DNA from: a virus
DNA length: 24,095 nt
Strand: one strand, 5' to 3'
Virus record (IMG/VR): IMGVR_UViG_3300033141_001895
Span: 1 to 24,095 of that record
Part shown: in pieces, positions 6,043-11,981 of the stretch
Layout of the letters: each line of letters begins with the position of its first letter
How positions within the stretch are numbered: position 1 is the stretch's first letter
Program-made: the position numbers and the translations under genes
Notes under the pieces: model-generated
The model's database searches: none
What the model was told of the DNA's origin: nothing
What the model saw: the letters and a program-made list of their open reading frames with translations, nothing else

Positions 6043-6089
6043 TTTCTTTCCTCCTTTTTTTTCAAAGCCCCACAAAACCGCTTCCACTT

Positions 6090-6341
6090 TTAAGTAATCC
6101 ATTCAAGCCCATCGGGAATATTATTTCTATAATAATCAAAACAATGGGTTCCGTCTCGGTATTTCCAACTTTTGGCTTCAGCGTTGGAAATAATTTCTGC
6201 GGGGCAGTAACTTGTTATATTTCCCCCTTGTGCTTTTACTTTCGAGTGTATTTTTTCGATCCAATTTCCACATTCTTTTTTAGTCCCAGGTCCGAAAGTT
6301 TCAAAGTTTCCTGATCCTGGTATATTTATATGTGCAAACAT
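6090..6341 (-). CDS. hypothetical protein, first gene of the long left operon
   Basis: An 83-residue protein (MFAHINIPGSGNFETFGPGT...) with two cysteines (about Cys24 and Cys46) and several aromatic residues. It has GGAGG 7 nt before the ATG and follows the consensus promoter at 6400-6372, so it is the first gene of the leftward operon that leads to the clamp. As the earliest product it might act against the host, but nothing in the sequence says how. Confidence 0.65.
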   Translation of the reverse strand: MFAHINIPGSGNFETFGPGTKKECGNWIEKIHSKVKAQGGNITSYCPAEIISNAEAKSWKYRDGTHCFDYYRNNIPDGLEWIT

Positions 6342-6371
6342 TTCTAACCTCCTGTTTTTATTTTATGACTC

Positions 6372-6400
6372 ATTATAGCACACTTTCTATTTTATGTCAA
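6372..6400 (-). promoter_or_regulatory. consensus sigma70/sigmaA promoter
   Basis: Minus strand TTGACA (6400-6395), a 17-bp spacer, then TATAAT (6377-6372), both boxes perfect. It drives the long leftward operon. The 5' part of the plus-strand structured RNA begins immediately on the other side, so the two are transcribed divergently. Confidence 0.9.
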
Positions 6401-6424
6401 GAACATGTTAAAAATAAATGTAAA

Positions 6425-7020
6425 CCCGATGAATACTACGGAAGAACAGAATACATCATAAATGATGTGTAAAAAACACGTTTTAAAAGAGGAAATCTAA
6501 CGGCTTGAATCCTGCGGCATGGGATGATTCTGCCTAAAAGGAATTTCAACGGCTTAAAAATGAAATTAGGGGTGTTAGAGACGATTCTAAGCAAGGAGAC
6601 GACCTCCGAAATAAACACCTGTTTTAACATACAAAAGTCATATCTTTTGTTAAAAGTGATAGAAACGTAGTGTTTGCAACGTTCAACCAATTTGTTAACG
6701 TCAACAAAAAGGTATATTTCAACGGCATGTTGAAAGTGTAAAAAAGTGAACTCATCGAGTTTTTCGAATAGTTGGTTGAGTAAAAATAAAATGTAGAATG
6801 TGATAAAAGTCATATTGTTTGGGTTGTGAGTGTGGTATTGTAAGGATAGAATCCTATATAAATCATACGTTAGTGATTCAGCAGGGTTTTCGCTGTTGAT
6901 GGGTGGCAACCCATCTAGTGTTGTTATGTCCAGGCATGGACAACTAACAAGGCGGAGTTTTAATATTACCTTGCGGCACGGCTAAGAAAGACTACGGGTT
7001 GATCGCCTGTAGTCTTTTGC
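6425..7020 (+). ncRNA. candidate large structured non-coding RNA
   Basis: About 600 nt with no plausible plus-strand gene but dense perfect hairpins. Examples are ACATCAT-aa-ATGATGT (from about 6452), AATTTC...GAAATT (around 6542-6567), a junction closed by GGTGTT/AACACC (6571-6618) holding two hairpins whose loops both carry GACGA, TTTTAA-CAAAAG/CTTTTG-TTAAAA (6622-6655), TTTCAAC-ggcat-GTTGAAA (near 6717-6735), TCAGCAG/CTGTTGA and GATGGGT-ggca-ACCCATC (6897-6914), CAAGG/CCTTG, and a terminator. Several stems contain G-U pairs only when read on the plus strand, fixing the orientation. The size, phage setting and absence of a gene recall the giant ornate RNAs ROOL and GOLLD (ROOL is about 600 nt), but I cannot confirm membership. 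No consensus promoter was found for it; the start is approximate. Confidence 0.7.
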
Positions 7021-7024
7021 TTTT
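6987..7024 (+). terminator. rho-independent terminator of the structured RNA
   Basis: AAAGACTAC and GTAGTCTTT form a 9-bp perfect stem, extended by a G-U and two G-C pairs, followed by TTTTGCTTTT on the plus strand. It marks the 3' end of the RNA at about 7018-7024 and separates it from the convergent gene at 7135-7365. Confidence 0.85.
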
Positions 7025-7041
7025 CGGTTAAACATCCCCGA

Positions 7042-7076
7042 AATGAAAAAGCCCCTGCCTTATGCGGCGGAGGCTT
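7042..7076 (-). terminator. rho-independent terminator of the 76-residue gene
   Basis: The minus strand shows AAGCCTCCGC paired with a GCAGGGGCTT arm (one mismatch, one G-U), followed by TTTTT. It lies 58 bp after the stop of the gene at 7135-7365, making that gene a single-gene transcription unit. Confidence 0.8.
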
Positions 7077-7134
7077 AATCGAATATGGCATGACCCTCAC
7101 CTTCTTTTTTCCTTTTCTTCCTTCCACGTGGCTT

Positions 7135-7365
7135 TCAGTTCCACATCGCACTTACAATGTCGTTTGCCACGCCAAGCGGCGTGAGCGGCTTTCCTTCTTC
7201 GTCCTCTGTCAGGTTCCATCTTTCGATAGCGTTATTATTTAGCTCGTTTGTAGCAGAAGGGTTTCCGCAGGTGCCGTTCGGGTCGTTCGCCCACTTCTTC
7301 GCAAGGGTAAGACCTCTTACAATTGCTTCATAGCGATCGAATTTACCTTGATTTGTTGATCTCAT
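7135..7365 (-). CDS. hypothetical protein, single-gene transcription unit
   Basis: Seventy-six residues starting MRSTNQGKFDRYEAI. The open frame runs 27 codons further upstream, but that part covers the promoter, and GGGAGG lies 5 nt before this ATG. The protein is predicted helical at both ends (YEAIVRGLTLAKKWANDP and LGVANDIVSAMWN) with a conserved-looking NGTCGNPSATNELNNNA loop between. It has its own consensus promoter and terminator, a layout often seen for early or lysogeny-linked genes. No domain is recognised. Confidence 0.7.
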   Translation of the reverse strand: MRSTNQGKFDRYEAIVRGLTLAKKWANDPNGTCGNPSATNELNNNAIERWNLTEDEEGKPLTPLGVANDIVSAMWN

Positions 7366-7395
7366 TTTTCCTCCCTTGATATTCTTTCTGTATTC

Positions 7396-7424
7396 AGTAT
7401 AACACACATCCTCCCGTTTGTCAA
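7396..7424 (-). promoter_or_regulatory. near-consensus sigma70/sigmaA promoter
   Basis: Minus strand TTGACA (7424-7419), a 17-bp spacer, TATACT (7401-7396). It drives the 76-residue gene starting at 7365. Confidence 0.88.
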
Positions 7425-7489
7425 GCATTTTATAAAGATAATTCAAATAAAGATAATATAACTGAACACGCCAGAAGCACGCTGAAGCC

Positions 7490-7600
7490 TACGCCTGAAA
7501 CAGGCTAATATCACACCATAATACACATAACGCCTGAATCCCGCTTATTCAGAATGTATGATATACTCTATACCCCCGCCTGAAGGCTTGAATCATACAT
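7490..7600. ncRNA. cluster of hairpins carrying CGCCTGAA; possible small RNA or control element
   Basis: CGCCTGAA occurs three times (7492-7499, 7531-7538, 7577-7584), each within a hairpin. These are GCCTG-AAA-CAGGC (7493-7505), CTGAAT...ATTCAG (7534-7552) and GCCT-GA-AGGC (7579-7588). The last is enclosed by a perfect 9-bp inverted repeat ATGTATGAT/ATCATACAT (7554-7562 and 7592-7600). No gene fits here. The strand and any transcription are unproven. Confidence 0.4.
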
Positions 7601-7859
7601 CATGGACATAAACTACCCCCATTCTTGGCTTGTTTTGGGACTTTTGATACATTCACGGCGGACACGGGCGCGCTCGTTCTCGGATGAGGATAGGAAAACA
7701 TACGCATACATCACGGACATACGCACCCCCCTACACCCCCTTTTGCTGTTAGACCTATATACACATGCCGCTCCGTCAAATTTATTCGGTTTTAAAGTCC
7801 GCCAAAAAGGGTTTAATTTAATTCAATTCGAATAGTCAAGGAATATTTGATGATTGAAC
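7601..7859. other. non-coding stretch between divergent promoters
   Basis: No ORF with a ribosome binding site lies here. A 17-nt repeat with one mismatch, CATACATCA(T/C)GGACATA, occurs at 7594-7610 and 7705-7721, each followed by a C-rich run. A looser relative (ATACATTCACGGCGGACA) lies near 7648. The spacing of the two good copies is 111 bp. They could be binding sites for a phage regulator controlling the divergent promoters at 7396-7424 and 7860-7888. Confidence 0.4.
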
Positions 7860-7888
7860 TTGACAACGTGTTGTTTTTATGGTATTAT
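7860..7888 (+). promoter_or_regulatory. near-consensus sigma70/sigmaA promoter
   Basis: TTGACA (7860-7865), a 17-bp spacer, TATTAT (7883-7888). It starts the rightward arm. Transcription would begin near 7895, only about 9 nt before the ATG at 7904. Confidence 0.85.
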
Positions 7889-7903
7889 AGTGTTGGGGTA
7901 TTT

Positions 7904-8257
7904 ATGAATAATATGAAGGGCAGAGAGGTTTGGAATGTTGAAGGGTTAGTGCCTACGTGGGGTGATGAAGATATAGTTAAGCATTTTAGTGATATTGAAA
8001 TCATACAAACAATGCTTGACAATCCTGATGAATACAAATGGAGTAAGCATGAATTTAAAGCACTAAAAGGAATTCTCGATCTTTTAATTAGGCATAAAAA
8101 AGGTGCGATAGAAAGTCCGATTAGTAGAGATTTTGATGTTGATATGGGAATGGACAAAGAAGATTTTGTAAATGGAACTATTTATAAATATAGAACAATA
8201 TTCTTTTTATTTATACGTGTAAATTGGAAAACTATGATTTACAGAATAAAATTTTGA
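7904..8257 (+). CDS. hypothetical protein, first gene of the right arm
   Basis: A 117-residue protein read from MNNMKGREVWNVEGLVPTW. Upstream in-frame ATGs lie in or before the promoter and are excluded. The leader is very short with GGGG near the transcription start; MKGREVW at 7913 is an alternative start. The middle is helical and acidic (EIIQTMLDNPDEYKWSKHEF), followed by a LKGILDLLIRHKKGA helix and a hydrophobic-aromatic C-terminal end. No domain is recognised. Its TGA stop lies inside the -35 box of the next promoter. Confidence 0.65.
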   Translation: MNNMKGREVWNVEGLVPTWGDEDIVKHFSDIEIIQTMLDNPDEYKWSKHEFKALKGILDLLIRHKKGAIESPISRDFDVDMGMDKEDFVNGTIYKYRTIFFLFIRVNWKTMIYRIKF

Positions 8258-8282
8258 CAAGTTTACATCTTTATGTTACTAT
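8254..8282 (+). promoter_or_regulatory. near-consensus sigma70/sigmaA promoter
   Basis: TTGACA (8254-8259), a 17-bp spacer, TACTAT (8277-8282). The TGA within the -35 box is also the stop codon of the upstream gene. It drives the methyltransferase and nucleotide-metabolism operon. Confidence 0.82.
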
Positions 8283-8299
8283 AGAGTGGGAGGAATAAC

Positions 8300-9121
8300 A
8301 TGGAATCAATAAAAAGTCCCTTAATCTATATAGGTGGCAAATATCATTTGGCAAAAAATATCATTGGTTTCTTCCCAAAACACACGATATATGTTGAGCC
8401 CTTTGGTGGTGCCGCCCATGTATTGTGCCAAAAACCAAGGAGTATGTCTGTAACTGAGGTTTACAATGACACCAACGAAGAAATGATTAATCTTTTTAAA
8501 GTGTTGCTTAACCCTGAAACGGCAGAAGAACTTCTTGAGATATATGATTTAACGCCATATTCAAGACAGTTGTTCATCGAAATAAGGGATGGGATATATA
8601 ATTTACCAATTAAAAACAACATGGTTAAGAAAGCATGGGAAACACTCGTAATAATGAAACAGTGTTTTTCTGGAAACTTTACAAATAAAAAACCCTCGTT
8701 TGGTTTTGATAAACACAAACACAATAAAAACGCAAGTCATGTTTTGTTTACGGGAAGACTGAGAAATTTAATTGATAGGCTTCGTAGTATTCAGATTGAA
8801 AAGTTAGATTTCAGAGATTGTATTAAAAAATACGATTCACATGAAACGCTTTTTTATTGTGATCCCCCGTATGTGGACAAAGAGGATTATTATACTGGTG
8901 TTTTTAACAAAAAAGACCATATAGACCTCGCTGGGTTATTGAACAACATACAAGGCAAAGTAATTGTGTCTTATTATCCTTTTGAAGGGTTTGAAGGATT
9001 ATATCCACAAGAAAAGTGGAATTACAAATATTTTAACATCGCAAAATACTCATCTATTACAAACAAGACAAATCCCAAAAAACCAAGGGCAAAAGAGTTG
9101 TTACTTATAAAAAAGCAATAA
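8300..9121 (+). CDS. Dam-like DNA adenine N6-methyltransferase (D12 class)
   Basis: This 273-residue enzyme transfers a methyl group from S-adenosylmethionine to adenine in DNA. It has the D12/Dam order of motifs. The N-terminal PLIYIGGKYHLAKNI (residues 7-21) belongs to motif X. YVEPFGGAAHV (31-41) is motif I, the cofactor site, and DPPY (188-191) is the catalytic motif IV. The length is normal for the family. The start at 8300 has GGGAGG 7 nt upstream, behind its own promoter. It has no linked restriction endonuclease, so protection of phage DNA from host restriction, or control of replication or packaging by methylation, is more likely than a restriction-modification system. The target site cannot be read from the sequence. 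Confidence 0.9.
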   Translation: MESIKSPLIYIGGKYHLAKNIIGFFPKHTIYVEPFGGAAHVLCQKPRSMSVTEVYNDTNEEMINLFKVLLNPETAEELLEIYDLTPYSRQLFIEIRDGIYNLPIKNNMVKKAWETLVIMKQCFSGNFTNKKPSFGFDKHKHNKNASHVLFTGRLRNLIDRLRSIQIEKLDFRDCIKKYDSHETLFYCDPPYVDKEDYYTGVFNKKDHIDLAGLLNNIQGKVIVSYYPFEGFEGLYPQEKWNYKYFNIAKYSSITNKTNPKKPRAKELLLIKKQ

Positions 9122-9131
9122 GGAGGCAAAC

Positions 9132-9635
9132 ATGGAATTACAATACGCATGGGCGATGCCAAACGCGGAAACATTTACCATTAAACCGATAAAAAAACTT
9201 CTTAAAAAGGAGTTAGTAAACAAGTTCATTGTTGATCCTTTCAGTGGAAACAGCAAATTTGCAGATTGCACAAATGATATAAACCCTGAAATAAAAGCGG
9301 ACTTCAATCTTGACGCATTAGAATATTTAAAATTGTTTTCTGGTAATTCTATGGATGGCGTTCTGCTTGACCCTCCATATTCCTCAAGACAGGTTGCGGA
9401 ACACTATAAAGCGGCAGGTGTAAAATGGGATGGGCGGTCATCTTGGATGTCAAAGATTAAGGATGAGATTGCGAGAATTACTGTGGTTGGCGGGAAGGTT
9501 ATAACTTTTGGCTGGAATTCAACTGGGATTGGAAAGTGCCGTGGCTTCAGGAAGGATAAGATTTTACTTGTATGCCATGGTGGAAGTCATAATGACACTA
9601 TTTGCGTGGTTGAAACGAAGATAAAGGAGGCATAG
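9132..9635 (+). CDS. second DNA methyltransferase (DPPY type), small
   Basis: A 167-residue protein with VDPFSGN (from about residue 34, cofactor-site motif) and LLDPPYSSRQVAEHYK (catalytic DPPY at 80-83). It is typical of compact phage adenine-specific methylases, though N4-cytosine modification cannot be excluded. It is much shorter than the Dam-like enzyme upstream and lacks an obvious target-recognition insert. AAGGAGG overlaps the upstream stop and lies 6-7 nt before this ATG, so the two methylases are co-expressed. The substrate may be DNA or, less likely, another nucleic acid. Confidence 0.82.
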   Translation: MELQYAWAMPNAETFTIKPIKKLLKKELVNKFIVDPFSGNSKFADCTNDINPEIKADFNLDALEYLKLFSGNSMDGVLLDPPYSSRQVAEHYKAAGVKWDGRSSWMSKIKDEIARITVVGGKVITFGWNSTGIGKCRGFRKDKILLVCHGGSHNDTICVVETKIKEA

Positions 9636-9636
9636 T

Positions 9637-10335
9637 ATGATAATAGGTTTCGCGGGAAAGGCTGGGAGTGGGAAGAATTGGTATGGACAAAAACTGAACT
9701 GTGTTTTATCTGGGTTGGGTTATTGTGTGGGGGAATGTTCAATTGCAGAGGATTTGAAAAAGATTACCAATGGTTGTCTTAATGATAATTTATCTCTTGT
9801 GATAGACATAATTCAAGATTTCTGTTTTGGAACTGAGCAATATTTTTCTGCTATCAAAATCAATAAGTTGGCAAAAAAATATATTAATTATTCCAAAAAG
9901 CATTACAAGGACGAAGATAAACGACGGTTTTTACAATTGCTTGCCGACGACATAAAACATGATTTTGGTCAAAGTGTTTTCATACAAAGTCTGTTTTCAT
10001 GGTTTGGAAAGTCGATTTCAAATAAACGTAACATGCTCATTATCACCGATGTTCGCTTCCCATGCGATGTTGACGAGATTGTAAAAAGAGGCGGTATAGT
10101 CTTTTACCTTGACGTATCAGAAGGTATCAGATCGGAGCGACTTGACACACGAGGCGACAATAGACAGGTTGTGGGTGATGCAAAGAACCATTCTTCCGAA
10201 ACGGCATTATCGGAGTTTACCTACGATGTTATTTGTCCACACGCCGAACAGGTTAAAGGATCTGCCATAGACGAAACACTCAAGGTTGTTTTGGACGTGG
10301 TTTTTGATAGATTGATAAATGAGGAGGCATCATGA
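9637..10335 (+). CDS. deoxynucleoside monophosphate kinase (P-loop)
   Basis: A 232-residue protein with an N-terminal P-loop IGFAGKAGSGKN (residues 3-13) and the phage dNMP-kinase signature near the C-terminus: IITDVRFPCDVDEIVKRGG, then FYLDVSE and a NHSSETALSEF stretch. Such enzymes convert dNMPs to dNDPs to supply phage DNA synthesis. The start has AAAGGAGG upstream and lies one base after the preceding stop. The context with methylases and a deoxyribosyltransferase-like protein points to nucleotide supply or unusual nucleotide handling. Confidence 0.85.
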   Translation: MIIGFAGKAGSGKNWYGQKLNCVLSGLGYCVGECSIAEDLKKITNGCLNDNLSLVIDIIQDFCFGTEQYFSAIKINKLAKKYINYSKKHYKDEDKRRFLQLLADDIKHDFGQSVFIQSLFSWFGKSISNKRNMLIITDVRFPCDVDEIVKRGGIVFYLDVSEGIRSERLDTRGDNRQVVGDAKNHSSETALSEFTYDVICPHAEQVKGSAIDETLKVVLDVVFDRLINEEAS

Positions 10336-10757
10336 AGAAACCGTTGATTTACTTAGGGGGTCCCATTGAGGGCTTGAAAATTGCTGATGCAAAAGAGTGG
10401 AGAGAAAAAGTTAAAAGTGGATACTCTTATTGGTTTGAGTTTATTGACCCGACAGACAACCTTGACGAGAACACAAAGGCTGAGGACAAGTATGACATCG
10501 ACATGGCGAATATAAACCGTTGTGATGGTCTTCTTGTCAACTACACTCGTTATGACAGGCAGAACATTGGGACAGAGAGAGAAATACAAAGTGCCTGCGA
10601 TCAAGGAATTCCAGTTTATGCTTTCTTTGGTGAAAACAACTATGCCCGTAATTACGGGTGGAATAAAAAGAATTTAAGGGTGAGAACAGCAGAAATGAGC
10701 AGAGCGGCAAAATTAATGACGCTTGATTTCCATAAAGATCGTGTTGTTTTTAAATAA
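10332..10757 (+). CDS. nucleoside 2-deoxyribosyltransferase-like protein
   Basis: A 141-residue protein with the typical N-terminal strand and loop PLIYLGGPIEG (residues 4-14), a W/R helix (AKEWREKV), a DIDMANINRCDGLLVNY segment, and GTEREIQSACDQGIPVYAF, where the glutamate of G.E is the expected nucleophile position. The family cleaves or exchanges the base of deoxynucleosides or monophosphates. It is coupled to the kinase by an ATGA overlap. It could salvage host nucleotides or remove an unwanted dNMP from the pool. The substrate is not predictable. Confidence 0.78.
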   Translation: MKKPLIYLGGPIEGLKIADAKEWREKVKSGYSYWFEFIDPTDNLDENTKAEDKYDIDMANINRCDGLLVNYTRYDRQNIGTEREIQSACDQGIPVYAFFGENNYARNYGWNKKNLRVRTAEMSRAAKLMTLDFHKDRVVFK

Positions 10758-10760
10758 AAA

Positions 10761-10803
10761 CCGACCCTTTCGAGTCGGCTGATCCAGCGATTCTATCTAC
10801 TGG
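10761..10803 (+). terminator. possible weak terminator, two hairpins without a strong T run
   Basis: Directly after the deoxyribosyltransferase-like gene CCGAC...GTCGG (10761-10778) and CCAG...CTGG (10784-10803) form two short stems. No uridine tract follows at once, so termination would be inefficient; the hairpins may instead be a processing site. Confidence 0.35.
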
Positions 10804-10854
10804 AGTTGCTAATTATATATTAACACATTTTTGGGGATTTGTCAAGGAGGCAAT

Positions 10855-11025
10855 ATGACCAATTCAAGAGAAGTAATATTAAAACTTCAAACACTCGAAG
10901 ATTTGGAGATGACGATGAAAGAACTTGAGAAGATGAAGCCTGCTTATGATATATATTTTGTTAAAATTAGAAAAGATCCAACGGGTTCTTTGGATATGCT
11001 TAAAGGAAGACCGTATTTTCATTAA
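10855..11025 (+). CDS. hypothetical protein, 56 residues
   Basis: It starts at MTNSREVILKLQTLED, selected because AAGGAGG lies 6 nt upstream; an upstream in-frame start has no site. The N-terminal half is an amphipathic helix rich in Leu, Glu and Lys (LEDLEMTMKELEKMK), followed by a short basic end (KGRPYFH). No family is recognised. It begins a small cluster after the nucleotide-metabolism genes. Confidence 0.55.
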   Translation: MTNSREVILKLQTLEDLEMTMKELEKMKPAYDIYFVKIRKDPTGSLDMLKGRPYFH

Positions 11026-11034
11026 GGAGGCAGT

Positions 11035-11067
11035 ATGGGATATACAACAACATTTAAAGGACAGTAA
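11035..11067 (+). pseudogene. 10-codon remnant reading MGYTTTFKGQ
   Basis: A near-ideal AAGGAGG lies 5 nt before ATG 11035 and the frame reads MGYTTTFKGQ then TAA. MGYTT.F.G is the familiar beginning of a widespread small phage and plasmid protein family of about 100 or more residues. The 5' end with its ribosome binding site survives and the rest has been deleted or replaced by the next gene. It might instead be kept as a leader peptide for the following gene, whose start is 15 nt later. Confidence 0.5.
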
Positions 11068-11081
11068 AAGAGGTAAATATA

Positions 11082-11366
11082 ATGCTTGATATTTATAAGA
11101 TTTGGGGGGAAATAAAAAATCGCAAAAAAGAAGGAAAGTCTTGTAGTGAAAAATCTCTGGTTGAATTTTTCAACAAACAACGAATTCTTAAAAAAGACAC
11201 AAGAAGATTAATAAAGTCGGCGTTAAAATTACAACAAATAATGAAAGAGCCAAACGGCGAATTGAGATTGTCAACAAGAAAAGAGAAAAAAGAGATTGTT
11301 ATGGAGATATTGCAAATGATCAAAGAAAAAGAAAGAAAAAGTAAAAAATCTTTAAAAACCCCTTGA
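11082..11366 (+). CDS. hypothetical lysine-rich helical protein
   Basis: A 94-residue, very basic protein, helical throughout (MLDIYKIWGEIKNRKKEGKS, then KKDTRRLIKSALKLQQIMKE and a C-terminal KEKERKSKKSLKTP). It could bind nucleic acid. AAGAGG lies about 8 nt before the ATG. Its TGA stop lies inside the -35 box of the late promoter, so the two are physically interlocked. No domain is recognised. Confidence 0.6.
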   Translation: MLDIYKIWGEIKNRKKEGKSCSEKSLVEFFNKQRILKKDTRRLIKSALKLQQIMKEPNGELRLSTRKEKKEIVMEILQMIKEKERKSKKSLKTP

Positions 11367-11391
11367 CAAACTTGACAAGAGGGTGTATAAT
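11363..11391 (+). promoter_or_regulatory. consensus promoter of the packaging and head module
   Basis: TTGACA (11363-11368), a 17-bp spacer, TATAAT (11386-11391), both perfect. A second TTGACA at 11372-11377 is too close to serve as a -35 box. It drives the small terminase and the downstream structural genes. Confidence 0.9.
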
Positions 11392-11397
11392 AAAGAT

Positions 11398-11513
11398 GGT
11401 GGAAGAGAATAACTAATTATCTCATCTGCCAATCGAGGCAGAAAGAGTTCATGATCCGCCTGTTCGTGCAGGCAGGCGGTGATTGTTTCCATTTAAGGTG
11501 ATGAAATAAACGG
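11398..11513 (+). promoter_or_regulatory. structured leader of the terminase operon
   Basis: About 115 nt of untranslated leader contain TCTGCC-aatcga-GGCAGA (11425-11442, perfect 6-bp stem) and a GC-rich element CCGCCTG...CAGGCAGGCGG (about 11456-11479). There is no T run, so it is not a simple attenuator. The second element resembles the GC hairpin of the 40-bp repeat at 4293 and 4670. Regulation of late gene translation is possible. Confidence 0.45.
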
Positions 11514-11966
11514 ATGACGAAAAAAGAAAGACAACACGAAAAAGAAAAAGAAAAAATGAAACTGGCTCGTGAAACAACCGAGTGGAGGTTTGTCCAACTC
11601 GTTGAGATTGTATCGAATCCAACGGAACATAACTTAGGTGCTAAAGAAATATTCGAAAAATATGACATCCCGATTTCAACAACCAATGCAATTAAAAGGA
11701 AAGCCTCTTTTTACGAAGAGGTTAAAATGGTTAATAGAAACAGGGCAATCGAAAACACAGCACCTATTTTTGACGCTCTTATCAATAAAGCGAAATCAGG
11801 GCATGCACCGAGCATTAAACTGTTTTTCGAGGTAACAAGACAGTATGAAACTTTCCACAACCACAAACATGAGGTTAAACACAAAGAAGAGATTGCGAAA
11901 ATGACTACGGAGCAAATCATTGAAAGAATTAAACAAACGTCGATAAACTTTGTTTCTAATAACTAA
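11514..11966 (+). CDS. terS: terminase small subunit (TerS)
   Basis: This 150-residue protein sits immediately before the large terminase, as TerS does. It begins with a very charged tail (MTKKERQHEKEKEKMKLARE), then a helix-turn-helix-like part (LGAKEIFEKYDIPISTTNAI) for recognising the packaging start on the genome, then GHAPSIKLFFEVTRQYE, a common TerS pattern, and a C-terminal helix (TTEQIIERIKQTS) that normally contacts TerL. AAGGTGATG lies somewhat far (about 14 nt) from the ATG, so the internal start MKLARET (residue 15) is an alternative. Confidence 0.82.
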   Translation: MTKKERQHEKEKEKMKLARETTEWRFVQLVEIVSNPTEHNLGAKEIFEKYDIPISTTNAIKRKASFYEEVKMVNRNRAIENTAPIFDALINKAKSGHAPSIKLFFEVTRQYETFHNHKHEVKHKEEIAKMTTEQIIERIKQTSINFVSNN

Positions 11967-11981
11967 TCATGGCGGGGTGTA

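Noticed and set aside
6436-6909. 157-codon open frame on the minus strand
   Set aside because: It opens with TTG and no ribosome binding site, lies opposite the structured RNA, and its strand lacks the G-U consistent stems. The openness is probably a by-product of the RNA's sequence.
6966-7151. 61-codon minus-strand frame
   Set aside because: It spans two intrinsic terminators and has no ribosome binding site.
7602-7835. 77-codon plus-strand frame in the divergent region
   Set aside because: No ribosome binding site, low-complexity content, lies upstream of the promoter at 7860, and covers short repeats.
7447-7846. tRNA gene
   Set aside because: Some short hairpins are present, but no T-loop GTTCGA.TC pattern or 7-bp acceptor stem was found here or elsewhere in the window.
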